Of a stretch of DNA of 64,000 nucleotides, positions 44,946 through 53,510 are shown one piece after another. The stretch covers positions 1-64,000 of the forward strand of contig CAVZRE010000062.1 of the NCBI GenBank assembly GCA_963777595.1. Reading direction: 5' to 3'. Both the position numbers and the translations under genes were made by a program. How positions within the stretch are numbered: the first letter of the stretch is position 1; each line of letters opens with the position of its first letter. Under the pieces are notes generated by a model. It had not been told where the DNA came from and did not search any database. It saw nothing but the letters and a program-made list of their open reading frames with translations. The DNA comes from CAVVFX01 sp963777595. Lineage in GTDB: Bacteria > Acidobacteriota > Terriglobia > Bryobacterales > Bryobacteraceae.

Positions 44946-45365
44946 TCAGCGCTGGTAATGTAGCAGGACAAAGAATTCGATTCCGGAGAGCAGCATGATG
45001 AGGGCGCAGAGCACCAGCAGCGCGGTTTTATGCGCCTTGCTGCTATTGACTGTGATAGGACCGGTCCACTCCGGTTTCCAGATCATCAGCGGGCCGCCCA
45101 GAAAGGCAGCTGGCCCCAGGATGGTGAGTTTTACTGAAACGGTGTTCTCGGTCATGAGCAAATGCCAGCTATACCAAAACGCAGCGATGCCGACAATGAT
45201 GGCCGCGACGCCGAAGAGCCGTGCAGGCGTGGGATTCGGACGGGCGGAGGTGTCGTACTCTTTGCGCAAGGCTGGATAGTCCGGGTTCTCCGGCCCGACC
45301 TGGCGTAGAGCTCCATTCTGGTCTGAGATTTGGAGGCTGCCGTTGGGGAAGAGTTTCATTCGCAT
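44946..45365 (-). CDS. small membrane protein, unidentified (first of three)
   Basis: About 139 residues. The start is taken as ATG 45365 (MRMKLFPNGS); ATG 45359 or TTG 45374 are possible. A hydrophilic N-terminus precedes three membrane helices (LFGVAAIIVGIAAFWYSWHL, VKLTILGPAAFLGGPLMIW, LLVLCALIMLLSGIEFFVLL). No family is recognised. It lies about 60 bases after the radical SAM gene on the same strand. Confidence 0.6.
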   Translation of the reverse strand: MRMKLFPNGSLQISDQNGALRQVGPENPDYPALRKEYDTSARPNPTPARLFGVAAIIVGIAAFWYSWHLLMTENTVSVKLTILGPAAFLGGPLMIWKPEWTGPITVNSSKAHKTALLVLCALIMLLSGIEFFVLLHYQR

Positions 45366-45427
45366 ATCAGACAATGCGAATTTCTGGTTTGGATTTGAGC
45401 GTGAAAGTGTAAGAAGCCGTACTCGAA

Positions 45428-46438
45428 TTACGACACCACGCGCAACGGGTCTTCGATGGGGCGCGGTGGAGCGGATCGCCGGGCTCTTGCCTGACCAATC
45501 CGGACAGAGCCTTTGAAGAGCGCACCGACGGGAATGAAACCACCTAATTTATGGGCCGCAATGGCCGCGAGTCCCATGGAAGCCATACAACCGCACGAAT
45601 TGCAATCCGGATTCCCGCCGAACTGACAGGGAGCGATTCTGGTCTTCAGGTCGGCTGAAAGCGTTTGGGTGGTGAGCGCGAAGACGCACTCCCGGGGGCT
45701 ATGCGGAGGTTTGGCAAACTGGCGGATCAGGTCCTCATGCATGTCCAGCTTAGAAAAATCCTTTCGCAGAGCAAGCATATCCGCGATCGCACGCTGCCGT
45801 TCCTCGGGCTGCAGGATCTCCGGCAGGCGATCTCCTATTTGCGGGGTAAAGAGGCTGAACCATACCTTTTGGATTTCCGGCCGCGGAGTCCAGAATTCGA
45901 GAAATTCCTTCAGGTAGCCGACTCGCTTCATCATTTGACCCGTCACTGTGCAGTGAATGGTAACTGTGTGGCCGGCAATGTTCGTGATGATCCTGTCGTA
46001 GGTTGCGGGCGCGCGACGGACATCGTGCTCGGGCTGCAAACCGTCAATTGAGACGGCGATTGTTAAGTGGCGCATCCCCGCCCAGGCGGCAGGTAATTTA
46101 CGGAAGGCGCTGGTGACCACTTGCACATGGATGCCGCGATCGAGGAGTTGCGGCATCAGCGCTTCCAATTCGCGATATCGAACGAGTGGATCGCCACCTA
46201 CGATAGACAGGTGTAACGGCCGGGCGCGATCGACCAGTTCGAGCACGGCGTCAATGAGTTCCTGTCCTTTACGGTCATGCAAACTTCGCAAAGTAATGCC
46301 ACCGCCGAGATGCGCCTCGTCGTAGGCATAACATCCCGGACAACGCAGCGGACATTCACGGGTAATTTCAATGGAGAGAGAGGGCGGCTCTCCTTTGAGG
46401 ATCTTACCCCACGCACGCATCACGTCGGAAGTTTTCAC
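45428..46438 (-). CDS. radical SAM enzyme with C-terminal cysteine cluster
   Basis: 336 residues. The 4Fe-4S-binding C-x3-C-x2-C is in ECPLRCPGCYAY near residue 31, followed by the SAM-binding SIVGGDPLVRYRE and a TIM-barrel-like core (VSIDGLQPEHD). The C-terminal region has four Cys in CQFGGNPDCNSCGCMAS, consistent with an auxiliary SPASM-like cluster. It belongs to the broad MoaA/SkfB/PqqE-like group; the substrate is unknown. It lacks the CxxCxR pattern expected of a sulfatase maturase C-terminus, so a link to the nearby sulfatase is not supported. The three small membrane proteins downstream may be partners. Confidence 0.85.
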   Translation of the reverse strand: MKTSDVMRAWGKILKGEPPSLSIEITRECPLRCPGCYAYDEAHLGGGITLRSLHDRKGQELIDAVLELVDRARPLHLSIVGGDPLVRYRELEALMPQLLDRGIHVQVVTSAFRKLPAAWAGMRHLTIAVSIDGLQPEHDVRRAPATYDRIITNIAGHTVTIHCTVTGQMMKRVGYLKEFLEFWTPRPEIQKVWFSLFTPQIGDRLPEILQPEERQRAIADMLALRKDFSKLDMHEDLIRQFAKPPHSPRECVFALTTQTLSADLKTRIAPCQFGGNPDCNSCGCMASMGLAAIAAHKLGGFIPVGALFKGSVRIGQARARRSAPPRPIEDPLRVVS

Positions 46439-46663
46439 AATCGGTTCCCTGGTGAGTTCCGTCCCAAAACTGTCAATTGGAAAGAGAGCTTCATTAACTT
46501 ATCGCGCCAGCGGTAATGCCTTTCCGGTAAAACCCTCCGGCAGTAAATGTGATTACAGCGATAGGATTAATGGCGCACTGAATCGGTTACATCTATTTCT
46601 CATCCGACTGATCGGATCTTAACTTAATTTGTGCGTATCATTCGTGTGTCAGGCAAGATGCGA

Positions 46664-47614
46664 TTAGTGGTTCAGCTTCTCATAGCGTTCCGCGAGGGTT
46701 TTCAAATCGTAAGTAAATTCGACCCAGGATTTCTTCCAGCGTGCGGAGGAAGCGCGGTCATAGCGATAGAAACCTTTTCCGTTCGAGGCGCCTTCCCAGC
46801 CACGCCGCACGGCTTCCCGCATCAAGGCTGGGACGGCCGTCTGATTCGAAAGCTTGGGCAGCAGCCCTTCCATTACCGAGGCATAGGCAGGGATACCGGT
46901 CAGGTCCATCCAACGGAAAGGTCCGGCGAAAGTAGACCACCAGCCGATGTCGTGGCGGAATGCGCGGTCCACGGTCTCGACGTCGGCAATTCCTTTTTCG
47001 ACGAGATAGCATGCTTCGCGCATCATGGCGTACATCAGGCGGTTGCCGATGAAGCCGCGGATGTCTTCGCGCAATACGATAGGATCTTTGCCGCAGGCGA
47101 CGCCGAACTGGCGCGTGAGAGTGACGGTGCGAGGCGATGTTCGTTGGCCTGGAATGACTTCGAAGAACGGCACCAGTTGAGCGGGAACGCCCCAGTGCAT
47201 GCCGATGAAGCGCGCCGGACTTCGGAGCACCGACTGAAGGTTGGTGATAGGAAGACTCGACGTGTTGGACGCGAGGATGGCGCGAGTAGATACGAGACCC
47301 TCCAGCTCGCGAAAGAGCTGCTGCTTGAGCTCCAGATTCTCCGGCACCGATTCGATGATGAGCGGACATTTGGCGAAGCTGTCGAAGCTGGAGACGCACT
47401 GCAAGCGATCAGGCCAGTCCTTAATGGCCGCACGCTTCGCTAACCGGCGTCGCACCAGCTCCGTCAAAGCTTCATCGATGTGAGCCTTGCCGCGCCTGTA
47501 GGTGCGGCGATCCGCATCATATACCTTCAACGTGAATCCCCGGGACAGAAGGCACGTGGCAATACTTTGTCCCATCAGCCCGAAACCGATTAGACCTACC
47601 GGATCGAAAGTCAT
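46664..47614 (-). CDS. 3-hydroxyacyl-CoA dehydrogenase
   Basis: 316 residues from ATG 47614 (MTFDPVGLIGFGLMG); the in-frame ATG at 47662 would place 16 extra residues before the Rossmann fold. NAD-binding GFGLMGQSIA, the catalytic Ser-Asn region LASNTSSLPIT, the His in RFIGMHWGVPAQLVPFFEVI, and the C-terminal dimer domain with GFIGNRLMYAMMREACYLVEKG and GPFRWMDLTGI are all clear. It oxidises L-3-hydroxyacyl-CoA in beta-oxidation or a related 3-hydroxy acid pathway. The usual catalytic context HFFNPV reads HWGVPA, so a non-fatty substrate is possible. It stands alone. Confidence 0.88.
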   Translation of the reverse strand: MTFDPVGLIGFGLMGQSIATCLLSRGFTLKVYDADRRTYRRGKAHIDEALTELVRRRLAKRAAIKDWPDRLQCVSSFDSFAKCPLIIESVPENLELKQQLFRELEGLVSTRAILASNTSSLPITNLQSVLRSPARFIGMHWGVPAQLVPFFEVIPGQRTSPRTVTLTRQFGVACGKDPIVLREDIRGFIGNRLMYAMMREACYLVEKGIADVETVDRAFRHDIGWWSTFAGPFRWMDLTGIPAYASVMEGLLPKLSNQTAVPALMREAVRRGWEGASNGKGFYRYDRASSARWKKSWVEFTYDLKTLAERYEKLNH

Positions 47615-47727
47615 ATGGATGTTAGTTGTCAGTCCTGATTGTAAGCCGGAGTACTCTTTCACTTAGTCGTTCTGCGATAGCCAGGCTCTCACCTGAAATA
47701 AAGGACATGTAAGTATAAAACTCCCCG

Positions 47728-48351
47728 TCAGAAAGTGTAGCTGACGCCGAAGAGTGGGGTGAACTGCTCAAAAATCCCGCGGGCCGTATTGTGCGGAGCG
47801 GGGACTATCTGCTGTCTGGGAAAAGTAGTCAAATAGTCCCGGAATTCCGCCCTGAGAAGCATGTGCGGAATCAGGCGCCAGGTTATTCCACCGCCGACTG
47901 TAAACGCGACCTTCCATACGTCGTTCGTCGTCAGGCTGGCAATCTCCGGAAGGGGCTGAGGGAACGGCTCCGGGCCGGCGATTACGTAGTCTTTGGAGCC
48001 AAAACCTCCGGCAAGAAATGGCCGCAGGCGGCGATCACGCGGCTTGAAGTGGAAAAGTAGGTCAATGGTCAACGCATGGGACTGCCCCTGGATGTCCGAT
48101 TTTACACTGGGCGTTTGGAGAAACGGGTGTCCATCGTGATAGAGATAATCAAACTCGGCCGAAACGTATTTGGAGAATTCGTCTCCGAGAATGATGCCGG
48201 CTGCGAAGCGATTTCGAATGCCTGCCTGCGCGGTGCCTGAGGTTGAGTAGATCGATCCATCGCGATAGAGACCATATCCGATATCAGCACCGATTTCGAA
48301 CGGTTGGCCGAACGCCGCGGTTGTGAACATGACTGCCAGGATGTACTTCAT
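47728..48351 (-). CDS. outer-membrane beta-barrel protein
   Basis: 207 residues with a short signal peptide (MKYILAVMFTTAAFGQ). Amphipathic strands alternate through the chain (IGADIGYGLY, YVSAEFDYLYHD, ALTIDLLFHF, FLAGGFGSKDYV, MLLRAEFRDYL). The end is GVSYTF, matching the aromatic C-terminal signal for BAM insertion. It resembles the small eight-stranded OmpA/OmpW-like porin-family proteins, but no ligand can be assigned. Confidence 0.8.
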   Translation of the reverse strand: MKYILAVMFTTAAFGQPFEIGADIGYGLYRDGSIYSTSGTAQAGIRNRFAAGIILGDEFSKYVSAEFDYLYHDGHPFLQTPSVKSDIQGQSHALTIDLLFHFKPRDRRLRPFLAGGFGSKDYVIAGPEPFPQPLPEIASLTTNDVWKVAFTVGGGITWRLIPHMLLRAEFRDYLTTFPRQQIVPAPHNTARGIFEQFTPLFGVSYTF

Positions 48352-48505
48352 TCCGGTATTTTAGCTTTGGCACAGCAAAGGGCGGAACGCACACATTTAC
48401 CGGTTTTAAGATGCAATCAGCACCGAGGCTAAAGACCGTCACACAGGAAAGTCACAGACTGAAATCTCTGATATGAGCGCCGCCGGGCGTTCGGCGGGCA
48501 GCTTT

Positions 48506-49483
48506 CTAGGGCTGCGTGTACTTCTTATACTGTTCAGCGATCTTGGCCGTCACGGAGTCACCCGGGTGGATCAGGACACGGAAACGGTAGTGCAGATTAT
48601 GTCCCGGTTCGAGGGTCATGCCGCCTGTCCCGGGAGCATTCTTGTCGAAGTCTTTCAGGCCGAAAAGGTTGATGCCGAACAGTCCGTAGCCTCGCGTGTG
48701 CCAGCGATTCGGAAAGCCGGGATTTCTGGGCGAATCGAACATGGCGATTCCGATCTTCTCACCGTTAGTCTCGCCGGAATAATCGATCCATTCGGACTTC
48801 TTGCCCCACACGCCGTCCTCGCCCTTGGCGCCCTCCGCGTTGACCACCACGCCGGTGCGCTTCGGCTCCTGCGGGGCTTTCTTCTGTGGGTATTCGAGCC
48901 AGGGGGCAAGGCGCATCGAGAAGGTTCCTTCCTTAGTATCGCCAAAGGTCAGTTTGGTCTTGGGCTCGAGGGTGAGGTCGAAATCGATCTGACGATTTTC
49001 CGGGCCGGCCGCTTCTCCTGAGTAGAATGTCATGACGCGATGCTCGACCAGCAGCACATTACCTCCGGCGGTCCAGTCGATATCGCAGGTGATTGTGCCT
49101 ACCTTGTTTCCGCTCTTTATTTTGAGGTTCCGGACGATCTGATGGCCCGCGTTCTTATGATTGACAGTAGGCTCATTCGCCCAGAAGTTGAAGCCGTTTA
49201 CCTCATCCTGCCCGAACCAGAGGCCGCGGTGGTGGGGATGGTCATTGGTCTCACCGTTGTGGGTCTTGTCCATCGGCCAATAGCGGGTGACCACGGTTCC
49301 CGATGCGGTGCGCAAGGGCCACAGATAAGGTTTGGCGTAGTCTTCGCCTCCAGTCACGAAATCGGTGAACGGCTTACCGTCGATTGCGACCGCGACTTTA
49401 TCCGTCGATTGGGTAATTTTGACTTGTCCGCAAAGGGGCAGCCATGCGGCCAGGGCGCATGTCAACAACGGGAATTTCAACAT
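48506..49483 (-). CDS. secreted DUF6807 (PmoA family) protein
   Basis: 325 residues with a signal peptide (LKFPLLTCALAAWLPLCGQ). The family hallmark DHPHHRGLWFG occurs near residue 80, and beta-sandwich strands fill the rest. Despite the PmoA family name, this family is found with sugar-modifying proteins in planctomycetes and acidobacteria and is not a methane monooxygenase. Its role here is unknown, probably periplasmic carbohydrate metabolism. It is divergent from ubiE/menG with 57 bases between starts. Confidence 0.85.
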   Translation of the reverse strand: MLKFPLLTCALAAWLPLCGQVKITQSTDKVAVAIDGKPFTDFVTGGEDYAKPYLWPLRTASGTVVTRYWPMDKTHNGETNDHPHHRGLWFGQDEVNGFNFWANEPTVNHKNAGHQIVRNLKIKSGNKVGTITCDIDWTAGGNVLLVEHRVMTFYSGEAAGPENRQIDFDLTLEPKTKLTFGDTKEGTFSMRLAPWLEYPQKKAPQEPKRTGVVVNAEGAKGEDGVWGKKSEWIDYSGETNGEKIGIAMFDSPRNPGFPNRWHTRGYGLFGINLFGLKDFDKNAPGTGGMTLEPGHNLHYRFRVLIHPGDSVTAKIAEQYKKYTQP

Positions 49484-49540
49484 GAGATTAGTAAACCATA
49501 AAACCGGCGTCGTATGATTCTGCCACGGCTATAATCGAGA

Positions 49541-50335
49541 TTGCATCCAGAGGCAGTCAACCCCGGAAAGAAAATCGCGCGCGGCACCACTCCGGAAGGA
49601 GCGACCAGCGACGATCAGGCATCGCGCTGGGTCCGAGACATGTTCGGACGCGTGGCGCACCGCTACGATCTGGCGAATCACCTGCTCTCGTTCAACATCG
49701 ACCGTCACTGGCGATCGCGCACGGTACGCGAAGTTCGCGAGATCCTTCGCCGGCCGGAAGCTCGCGCACTCGATCTCTGCTGCGGCACAGGCGACCTTTT
49801 GAGGGCGTTGGAGGAAGATGGACGCTTAAGGGCGTTGGAGGAAGATGGGCGCGCGGCATGTCTGGGAAGCGATTTCTGCCATCCCATGCTGACCGCGGCT
49901 GCCGCCAAACTCCGCAAAGGAGGACTGCGGTCCAAACTTTTCGAAGCCGACGCCTTGCGCTTACCGGTGCGGGACAGTTCGCTCGACCTTGTCACGGTCG
50001 CCTTCGGCTTTCGCAACCTGGTGAATTACGACGCCGGTCTCAACGAGATGCGCCGGGTGTTGCGGCCCGGGGGGATGGCGGCGATTCTCGAATTCTCGCA
50101 ACCCGGCAATCCCGCGTTCGCCGCGTTTTACGGATTCTATTCGCGGCGTATTTTGCCTGTGATTGGCGGTGCGATCTCCGGCGAGCGCGATGCTTACACG
50201 TATCTACCCGAATCGGTCCGTAAGTTTCCCGACGCTCCAGAGTTAGCCGAACGCATGCGAGCCGCCGGTTTCGAGGACGTGCGCTTTATCCGTATGACCT
50301 TCGGGATCGTAGCACTGCATCTCGGACGGGTGTAA
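49541..50335 (+). CDS. ubiE: demethylmenaquinone/ubiquinone methyltransferase (UbiE/MenG)
   Basis: 264 residues. Class I methyltransferase motif I is LDLCCGTGDLL, and UbiE-specific segments follow: MFGRVAHRYDLANHLLSFNI at the N-terminus, TVAFGFRNLVNY and RRVLRPGGMAAILEFSQP. The enzyme makes the last C-methylation of quinone, here presumably menaquinone. The assigned start is TTG 49541; ATG 49639 is too far in, since it would remove part of the domain. A TATAAT at 49530-49535 lies so close to the TTG that a leaderless message or another promoter is implied. A 27-base tandem duplication inserts nine residues after motif I. Confidence 0.88.
   Translation: MHPEAVNPGKKIARGTTPEGATSDDQASRWVRDMFGRVAHRYDLANHLLSFNIDRHWRSRTVREVREILRRPEARALDLCCGTGDLLRALEEDGRLRALEEDGRAACLGSDFCHPMLTAAAAKLRKGGLRSKLFEADALRLPVRDSSLDLVTVAFGFRNLVNYDAGLNEMRRVLRPGGMAAILEFSQPGNPAFAAFYGFYSRRILPVIGGAISGERDAYTYLPESVRKFPDAPELAERMRAAGFEDVRFIRMTFGIVALHLGRV
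49802..49855 (+). repeat. 27-bp in-frame tandem duplication inside ubiE
   Basis: AGGGCGTTGGAGGAAGATGG occurs at 49802 and again at 49829, a 27-base period giving LRALEEDGR twice in a row. There are only one or two base differences between copies, so the duplication is recent. It falls in the loop after methyltransferase motif I, and the frame is kept. Confidence 0.9.
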
Positions 50336-50348
50336 CGGAAAAAGCTTC

Positions 50349-50420
50349 TGCACACGAATACGGAAGGCCTTCTCTTGAATGGCGGCTGCCTCCGATCTCG
50401 GCCTTCCGTATTCGTGTGCA
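50349..50420. repeat. perfect 21-bp inverted repeat between convergent genes
   Basis: Arms 50349-50369 and 50400-50420 are perfectly complementary, with a 30-base loop. They contain CACACGAATACGG. It sits between the convergent ubiE and VWA genes and could act as a two-way terminator or be a REP-like mobile palindrome. The outer edge (50409-50424) shares the 16-mer CGAATGCACACGAATA, on the opposite strand, with the ggt start at 33455-33470. Confidence 0.85.
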
Positions 50421-50437
50421 TTCGTGGCCAACAGTTT

Positions 50438-51391
50438 TTAAGGCTGTGCCCAGTATCGAGGCCGGGCCTGCACGATCAGGCCTTTTTGCCTGACAGTCAA
50501 CTGGATCTTTCGGAATTCAGAAATGGTGCACGGTTTGTCCGACACGTAGCCGATGCTGTATTGGTTGCGCAATTCGGCTTCGATCATGCTGAAAATCTGT
50601 TCGATGCTCAGTTTTTTGTTTACCGAAAAGAACCCTCCGCCTGTTTCGGACGACATCTTGATGAGCCAGTTGCGGCCTTCGTTTCCACCGAAGAGATGCC
50701 CGCCAAAGCTGGCGTCGGAGAACTCAATCGAATAAATCAGCGTGTCGGCGCGCTGGGCGGCTTCAATGGCGTCTGAGACGTGGGCTTCGCTGCCGACGTC
50801 TTCTCCATCGGACAGGACGATGAGCGCTTTGCGTCCCTGCAAGGGCTTCATGAGTTCATTCGAGGCTTTGATGATCGCGTCGAAGAGCAAGGTGCCGGCA
50901 CTGCCCCCGGACATCAACTCGCGACGCGTCGGAGTGTCGACGAAAGGCAATATGTCATAGAGCGGCTTCAGCGATGACGTCAGTGCCTGACGAAGTTGAA
51001 TGGACATGTCGAACTGCATGAGGAAGACATGGTCCTTGTTTTCGCGAAACATCTGGTCCAAAAATCGCATGCTGGCGCCGCGCTCGGCGTCCATTACCTT
51101 TTCCTGGCTCATGCTGGTGTCGACCATCAGACCGAGCGTAAGGGGCAAGTCGGATTGCTGGGAAAAATAGCGAATGGTCTGGGGGCGTCCGTCTTCGAGC
51201 AGCTTGAAATCATCCTGCTTCAGATCGTGGATCAGCTCACCGCTGCGGTTCTGCACGGTGACGAGCGTGTTGACCACTTTGACGTTGCTCGAGAAGGTGG
51301 CGTCGGTTTCCTGGGAAGCGAGTCGCCGGCTGGTGGAAGCCAAAGCTGCCGCGGCGAACAGGAACCGGCGTCTCGAAGTCGGTGAGAACAC
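50438..51391 (-). CDS. secreted VWA-domain protein of the acidobacterial class (TIGR03436-like)
   Basis: 317 residues from GTG 51391 with a twin-arginine-like leader (SRRRFLFAAAALAS). The acidobacterial segment VTVQNRSGELIHDLKQDDFK precedes a von Willebrand A fold with the MIDAS residues D-x-S-x-S in LGLMVDTSMSQEK and a later VLSDGEDVGSEA. Such proteins are abundant in Solibacter relatives; the ligand and role are unknown. Metal-dependent protein binding in the periplasm is the best guess. Confidence 0.88.
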   Translation of the reverse strand: MFSPTSRRRFLFAAAALASTSRRLASQETDATFSSNVKVVNTLVTVQNRSGELIHDLKQDDFKLLEDGRPQTIRYFSQQSDLPLTLGLMVDTSMSQEKVMDAERGASMRFLDQMFRENKDHVFLMQFDMSIQLRQALTSSLKPLYDILPFVDTPTRRELMSGGSAGTLLFDAIIKASNELMKPLQGRKALIVLSDGEDVGSEAHVSDAIEAAQRADTLIYSIEFSDASFGGHLFGGNEGRNWLIKMSSETGGGFFSVNKKLSIEQIFSMIEAELRNQYSIGYVSDKPCTISEFRKIQLTVRQKGLIVQARPRYWAQP

Positions 51392-51469
51392 GTAACTTCA
51401 ATATACGTGTTGTGGAGGGCCGGGTTTCACCCGACTGCGGAGGGGTTTTCAGAGGAAGATAATACAAAC

Positions 51470-52150
51470 ATGAAAATCGTCGCTTCTTACACTTTTCTCG
51501 CGATTGTAATGGCACTCGGCGCTGATGGCCAAACCGCGGCGCGATCTACGGTGGTGGCTTCCGGCACGGCCAGCGTTTCGGTTTCTCCGGACCAGGCGCA
51601 AATCAATGTGTCCGCGGTCACGCAAGCAGCTACGGCGCAGGACGCAACCAGCCAGAACGCCACCATTGCGTCCAATATCATCTCCCAATTGACGCAGGCC
51701 CTGGGCAGTTCGGGCACGGTCCAAACCGTTAGTTATTCGGTGAATCCGGTCTACACCACGCAGGGAGGTAATTCGGTCCTGACCGGCTATACAGTTACCA
51801 ATAACATCCAAGTGACTTTGAATGACTTGACGATCACGGGCAAGATTATCGACACGGCGGTGCAGGCGGGCGCGAGTCGGATCGACAGCTTGCAGTTCAC
51901 CTTGAAGGACGACTCCGCGGCGCGTGCGCAAGCCTTGGGGGCAGCCACGAATAAAGCAAAGGCGTTGGCGACGGCGATGGCTACGAGCGTCGGGCTGACG
52001 GCCAGTAGCTTCGTCACGATCCAGGAATTCGGAGCTTCGGTACTGGCGCCTACCACGCTGGGCACGGCGGCTCCCACCGCTACTCCGGTTCAGCCGGGGC
52101 AACTGACGGTCACCGGGAACGTCACAATCTCCATGCAATTGACTCAATAG
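51470..52150 (+). CDS. SIMPL-domain (DUF541) periplasmic protein
   Basis: 226 residues from ATG 51470, preceded by AGAGGAAGAT, with a signal peptide (MKIVASYTFLAIVMALGADGQ). The SIMPL/DUF541 pattern is visible: VVASGTASVSVSPDQAQINVSAVTQA at the front (shown in part), TGYTVTNNIQVTLNDL, and a helix with AAARAQALGAATNKAKALA-like spacing before the last strand. The family forms oligomeric barrels at the envelope (for example YggE, BP26) with poorly defined roles in oxidative stress. It is divergent from the VWA gene. Confidence 0.85.
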   Translation: MKIVASYTFLAIVMALGADGQTAARSTVVASGTASVSVSPDQAQINVSAVTQAATAQDATSQNATIASNIISQLTQALGSSGTVQTVSYSVNPVYTTQGGNSVLTGYTVTNNIQVTLNDLTITGKIIDTAVQAGASRIDSLQFTLKDDSAARAQALGAATNKAKALATAMATSVGLTASSFVTIQEFGASVLAPTTLGTAAPTATPVQPGQLTVTGNVTISMQLTQ

Positions 52151-52212
52151 AGGACTGGCTACGACAGGCCGCAGACCTAGAAAATACGGGCTGCATCGTA
52201 CTAGGAGTACAG

Positions 52213-52240
52213 TTGGCCGCCTGTGAATGTTTGATATACT
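52213..52240 (+). promoter_or_regulatory. candidate metK promoter with a SahR-like half-site
   Basis: TTGGCC (52213-52218), a 16-base spacer and TATACT (52235-52240) form a plausible promoter. TTGATAT at 52231-52237 overlaps the -10; on the other strand it reads ATATCAAACAT, close to the ATATCAATGCAT half-site at the ahcY promoter. AGGAGA at 52307-52312 is the ribosome-binding site for metK. A weak nested hairpin (ACAGGC/GCCTGT at 52164 and 52219) lies upstream. No SAM riboswitch was recognised. Confidence 0.4.
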
Positions 52241-52316
52241 TCGTAGAAGCGTGCTCTTCACCATTTGATCGTCGTACAGCTCTAATATTGCAACGCTGAA
52301 TTATTCAGGAGACTTC

Positions 52317-53489
52317 ATGGCAGAAAAACCCAGACACCTTTTTACGTCCGAATCCGTTACTGAGGGCCATCCCGACAAGATTGCGGATCAGATTTCCGAT
52401 GCGGTTCTTGATGCGGTCCTCGAACAGGATCCTTACGGACGCGTAGCTTGCGAGGTGCTGGTTACCACCGGCATTTGCGTCGTATCCGGTGAGATCACGA
52501 CAACCTGCTACGTGGATGTGCCCAAGATCGCAAGAGAAGCGATCAAAGAGGTGGGGTATACGGACGCGACCTTCGGGTTCGATAGCAAAACCTGCGGTGT
52601 TCTGAGCATGATTCAGAGCCAATCGCCCGATATCGCCATGGGAGTGGATCCCGGCGGCGCGGGCGACCAGGGCTTGATGTTCGGCTATGCCTGTAACGAA
52701 ACGCCCGAGCTTATGCCGCTGCCGATTATGCTGGCGCATGCTTTGACCCGCCAGTTATCGGAAGTCCGTAAGAGCGGCAAGGTCGATTTCCTTCGCCCGG
52801 ATGGTAAATCTCAGGTTAGCGTGGAGTATGTAGACGGCAAACCGAAACGCATCGACGCGATTGTGGTTTCGACGCAGCACGGCGATCATGTGACGACCGA
52901 AGAATTACGGATACAAGTCCGCAAGCTGGTCATCGATCCGGTTATCCCCAAGGACATGGTGGACAGCGAGACCAAGTATCACATCAACCCGACTGGCCGC
53001 TTCGTGGTTGGCGGCCCGCATGGTGACACGGGTCTGACCGGACGCAAGATCATCGTGGATACTTATGGCGGTATGGGCCGTCACGGCGGCGGCGCCTTCT
53101 CGGGCAAGGATCCGACGAAGGTCGACCGCTCGGCCTGCTATATGGCTCGCTATATCGCGAAGAACCTGGTCGCTGCCGGCTTGGCCGAGCGCGCCGAAGT
53201 GCAACTTGCGTATGCCATTGGTGTGGCGGAACCCGTATCGGTAATGGTCAACAGCTTCGGTACCGGAACCATTCCGGAAGAACAAATGACCGAACTGATC
53301 CGGCAGAATTTCCCTCTCACTCCAAAGGGCATCATCCAGCACTTAAACCTTCGCCGTCCAATCTATAAGAAGACTGCGGCGTTCGGTCACTTCGGCCGGA
53401 ACGAAGCGACGTTCTCATGGGAAGCGTTGGACAAGGTTGCCGACCTGAAAGCGGCGGCCGGCAAGGAAACGCTCGCGGCGGCAAGGTAG
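52317..53489 (+). CDS. metK: S-adenosylmethionine synthetase
   Basis: 390 residues, full length for MetK. The ATP-binding signature GHPDKIADQISDAVLDA is at the N-terminus, GAGDQGLMFGYACNET near residue 115, and the phosphate-loop GGGAFSGKDPTKVDRS near 258. The enzyme makes S-adenosylmethionine from methionine and ATP in the cytoplasm. The gene is convergent with the ArsR-methyltransferase regulator and lies within 1.1 kb of ahcY, grouping the synthesis, regulation and recycling steps of the methyl cycle. Confidence 0.97.
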   Translation: MAEKPRHLFTSESVTEGHPDKIADQISDAVLDAVLEQDPYGRVACEVLVTTGICVVSGEITTTCYVDVPKIAREAIKEVGYTDATFGFDSKTCGVLSMIQSQSPDIAMGVDPGGAGDQGLMFGYACNETPELMPLPIMLAHALTRQLSEVRKSGKVDFLRPDGKSQVSVEYVDGKPKRIDAIVVSTQHGDHVTTEELRIQVRKLVIDPVIPKDMVDSETKYHINPTGRFVVGGPHGDTGLTGRKIIVDTYGGMGRHGGGAFSGKDPTKVDRSACYMARYIAKNLVAAGLAERAEVQLAYAIGVAEPVSVMVNSFGTGTIPEEQMTELIRQNFPLTPKGIIQHLNLRRPIYKKTAAFGHFGRNEATFSWEALDKVADLKAAAGKETLAAAR

Positions 53490-53510
53490 GAAAGCGTTCT
53501 CCGTCGTCCG

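Noticed and set aside
45428..46438. Radical SAM enzyme as the sulfatase maturase (AnSME)
   Set aside because: It is on the opposite strand from the sulfatase operon and its cysteine arrangement does not match the AnSME pattern as I know it.
46631..47443. 270-residue plus-strand frame opposite the hydroxyacyl-CoA dehydrogenase
   Set aside because: Shadow of a gene with intact NAD-binding and catalytic motifs.
52151..52316. SAM riboswitch before metK
   Set aside because: No SAM-I, SAM-II or SAM/SAH core could be folded by eye. The hairpins lie upstream of the likely promoter, and regulation by the SahR-like repressor is a better fit.
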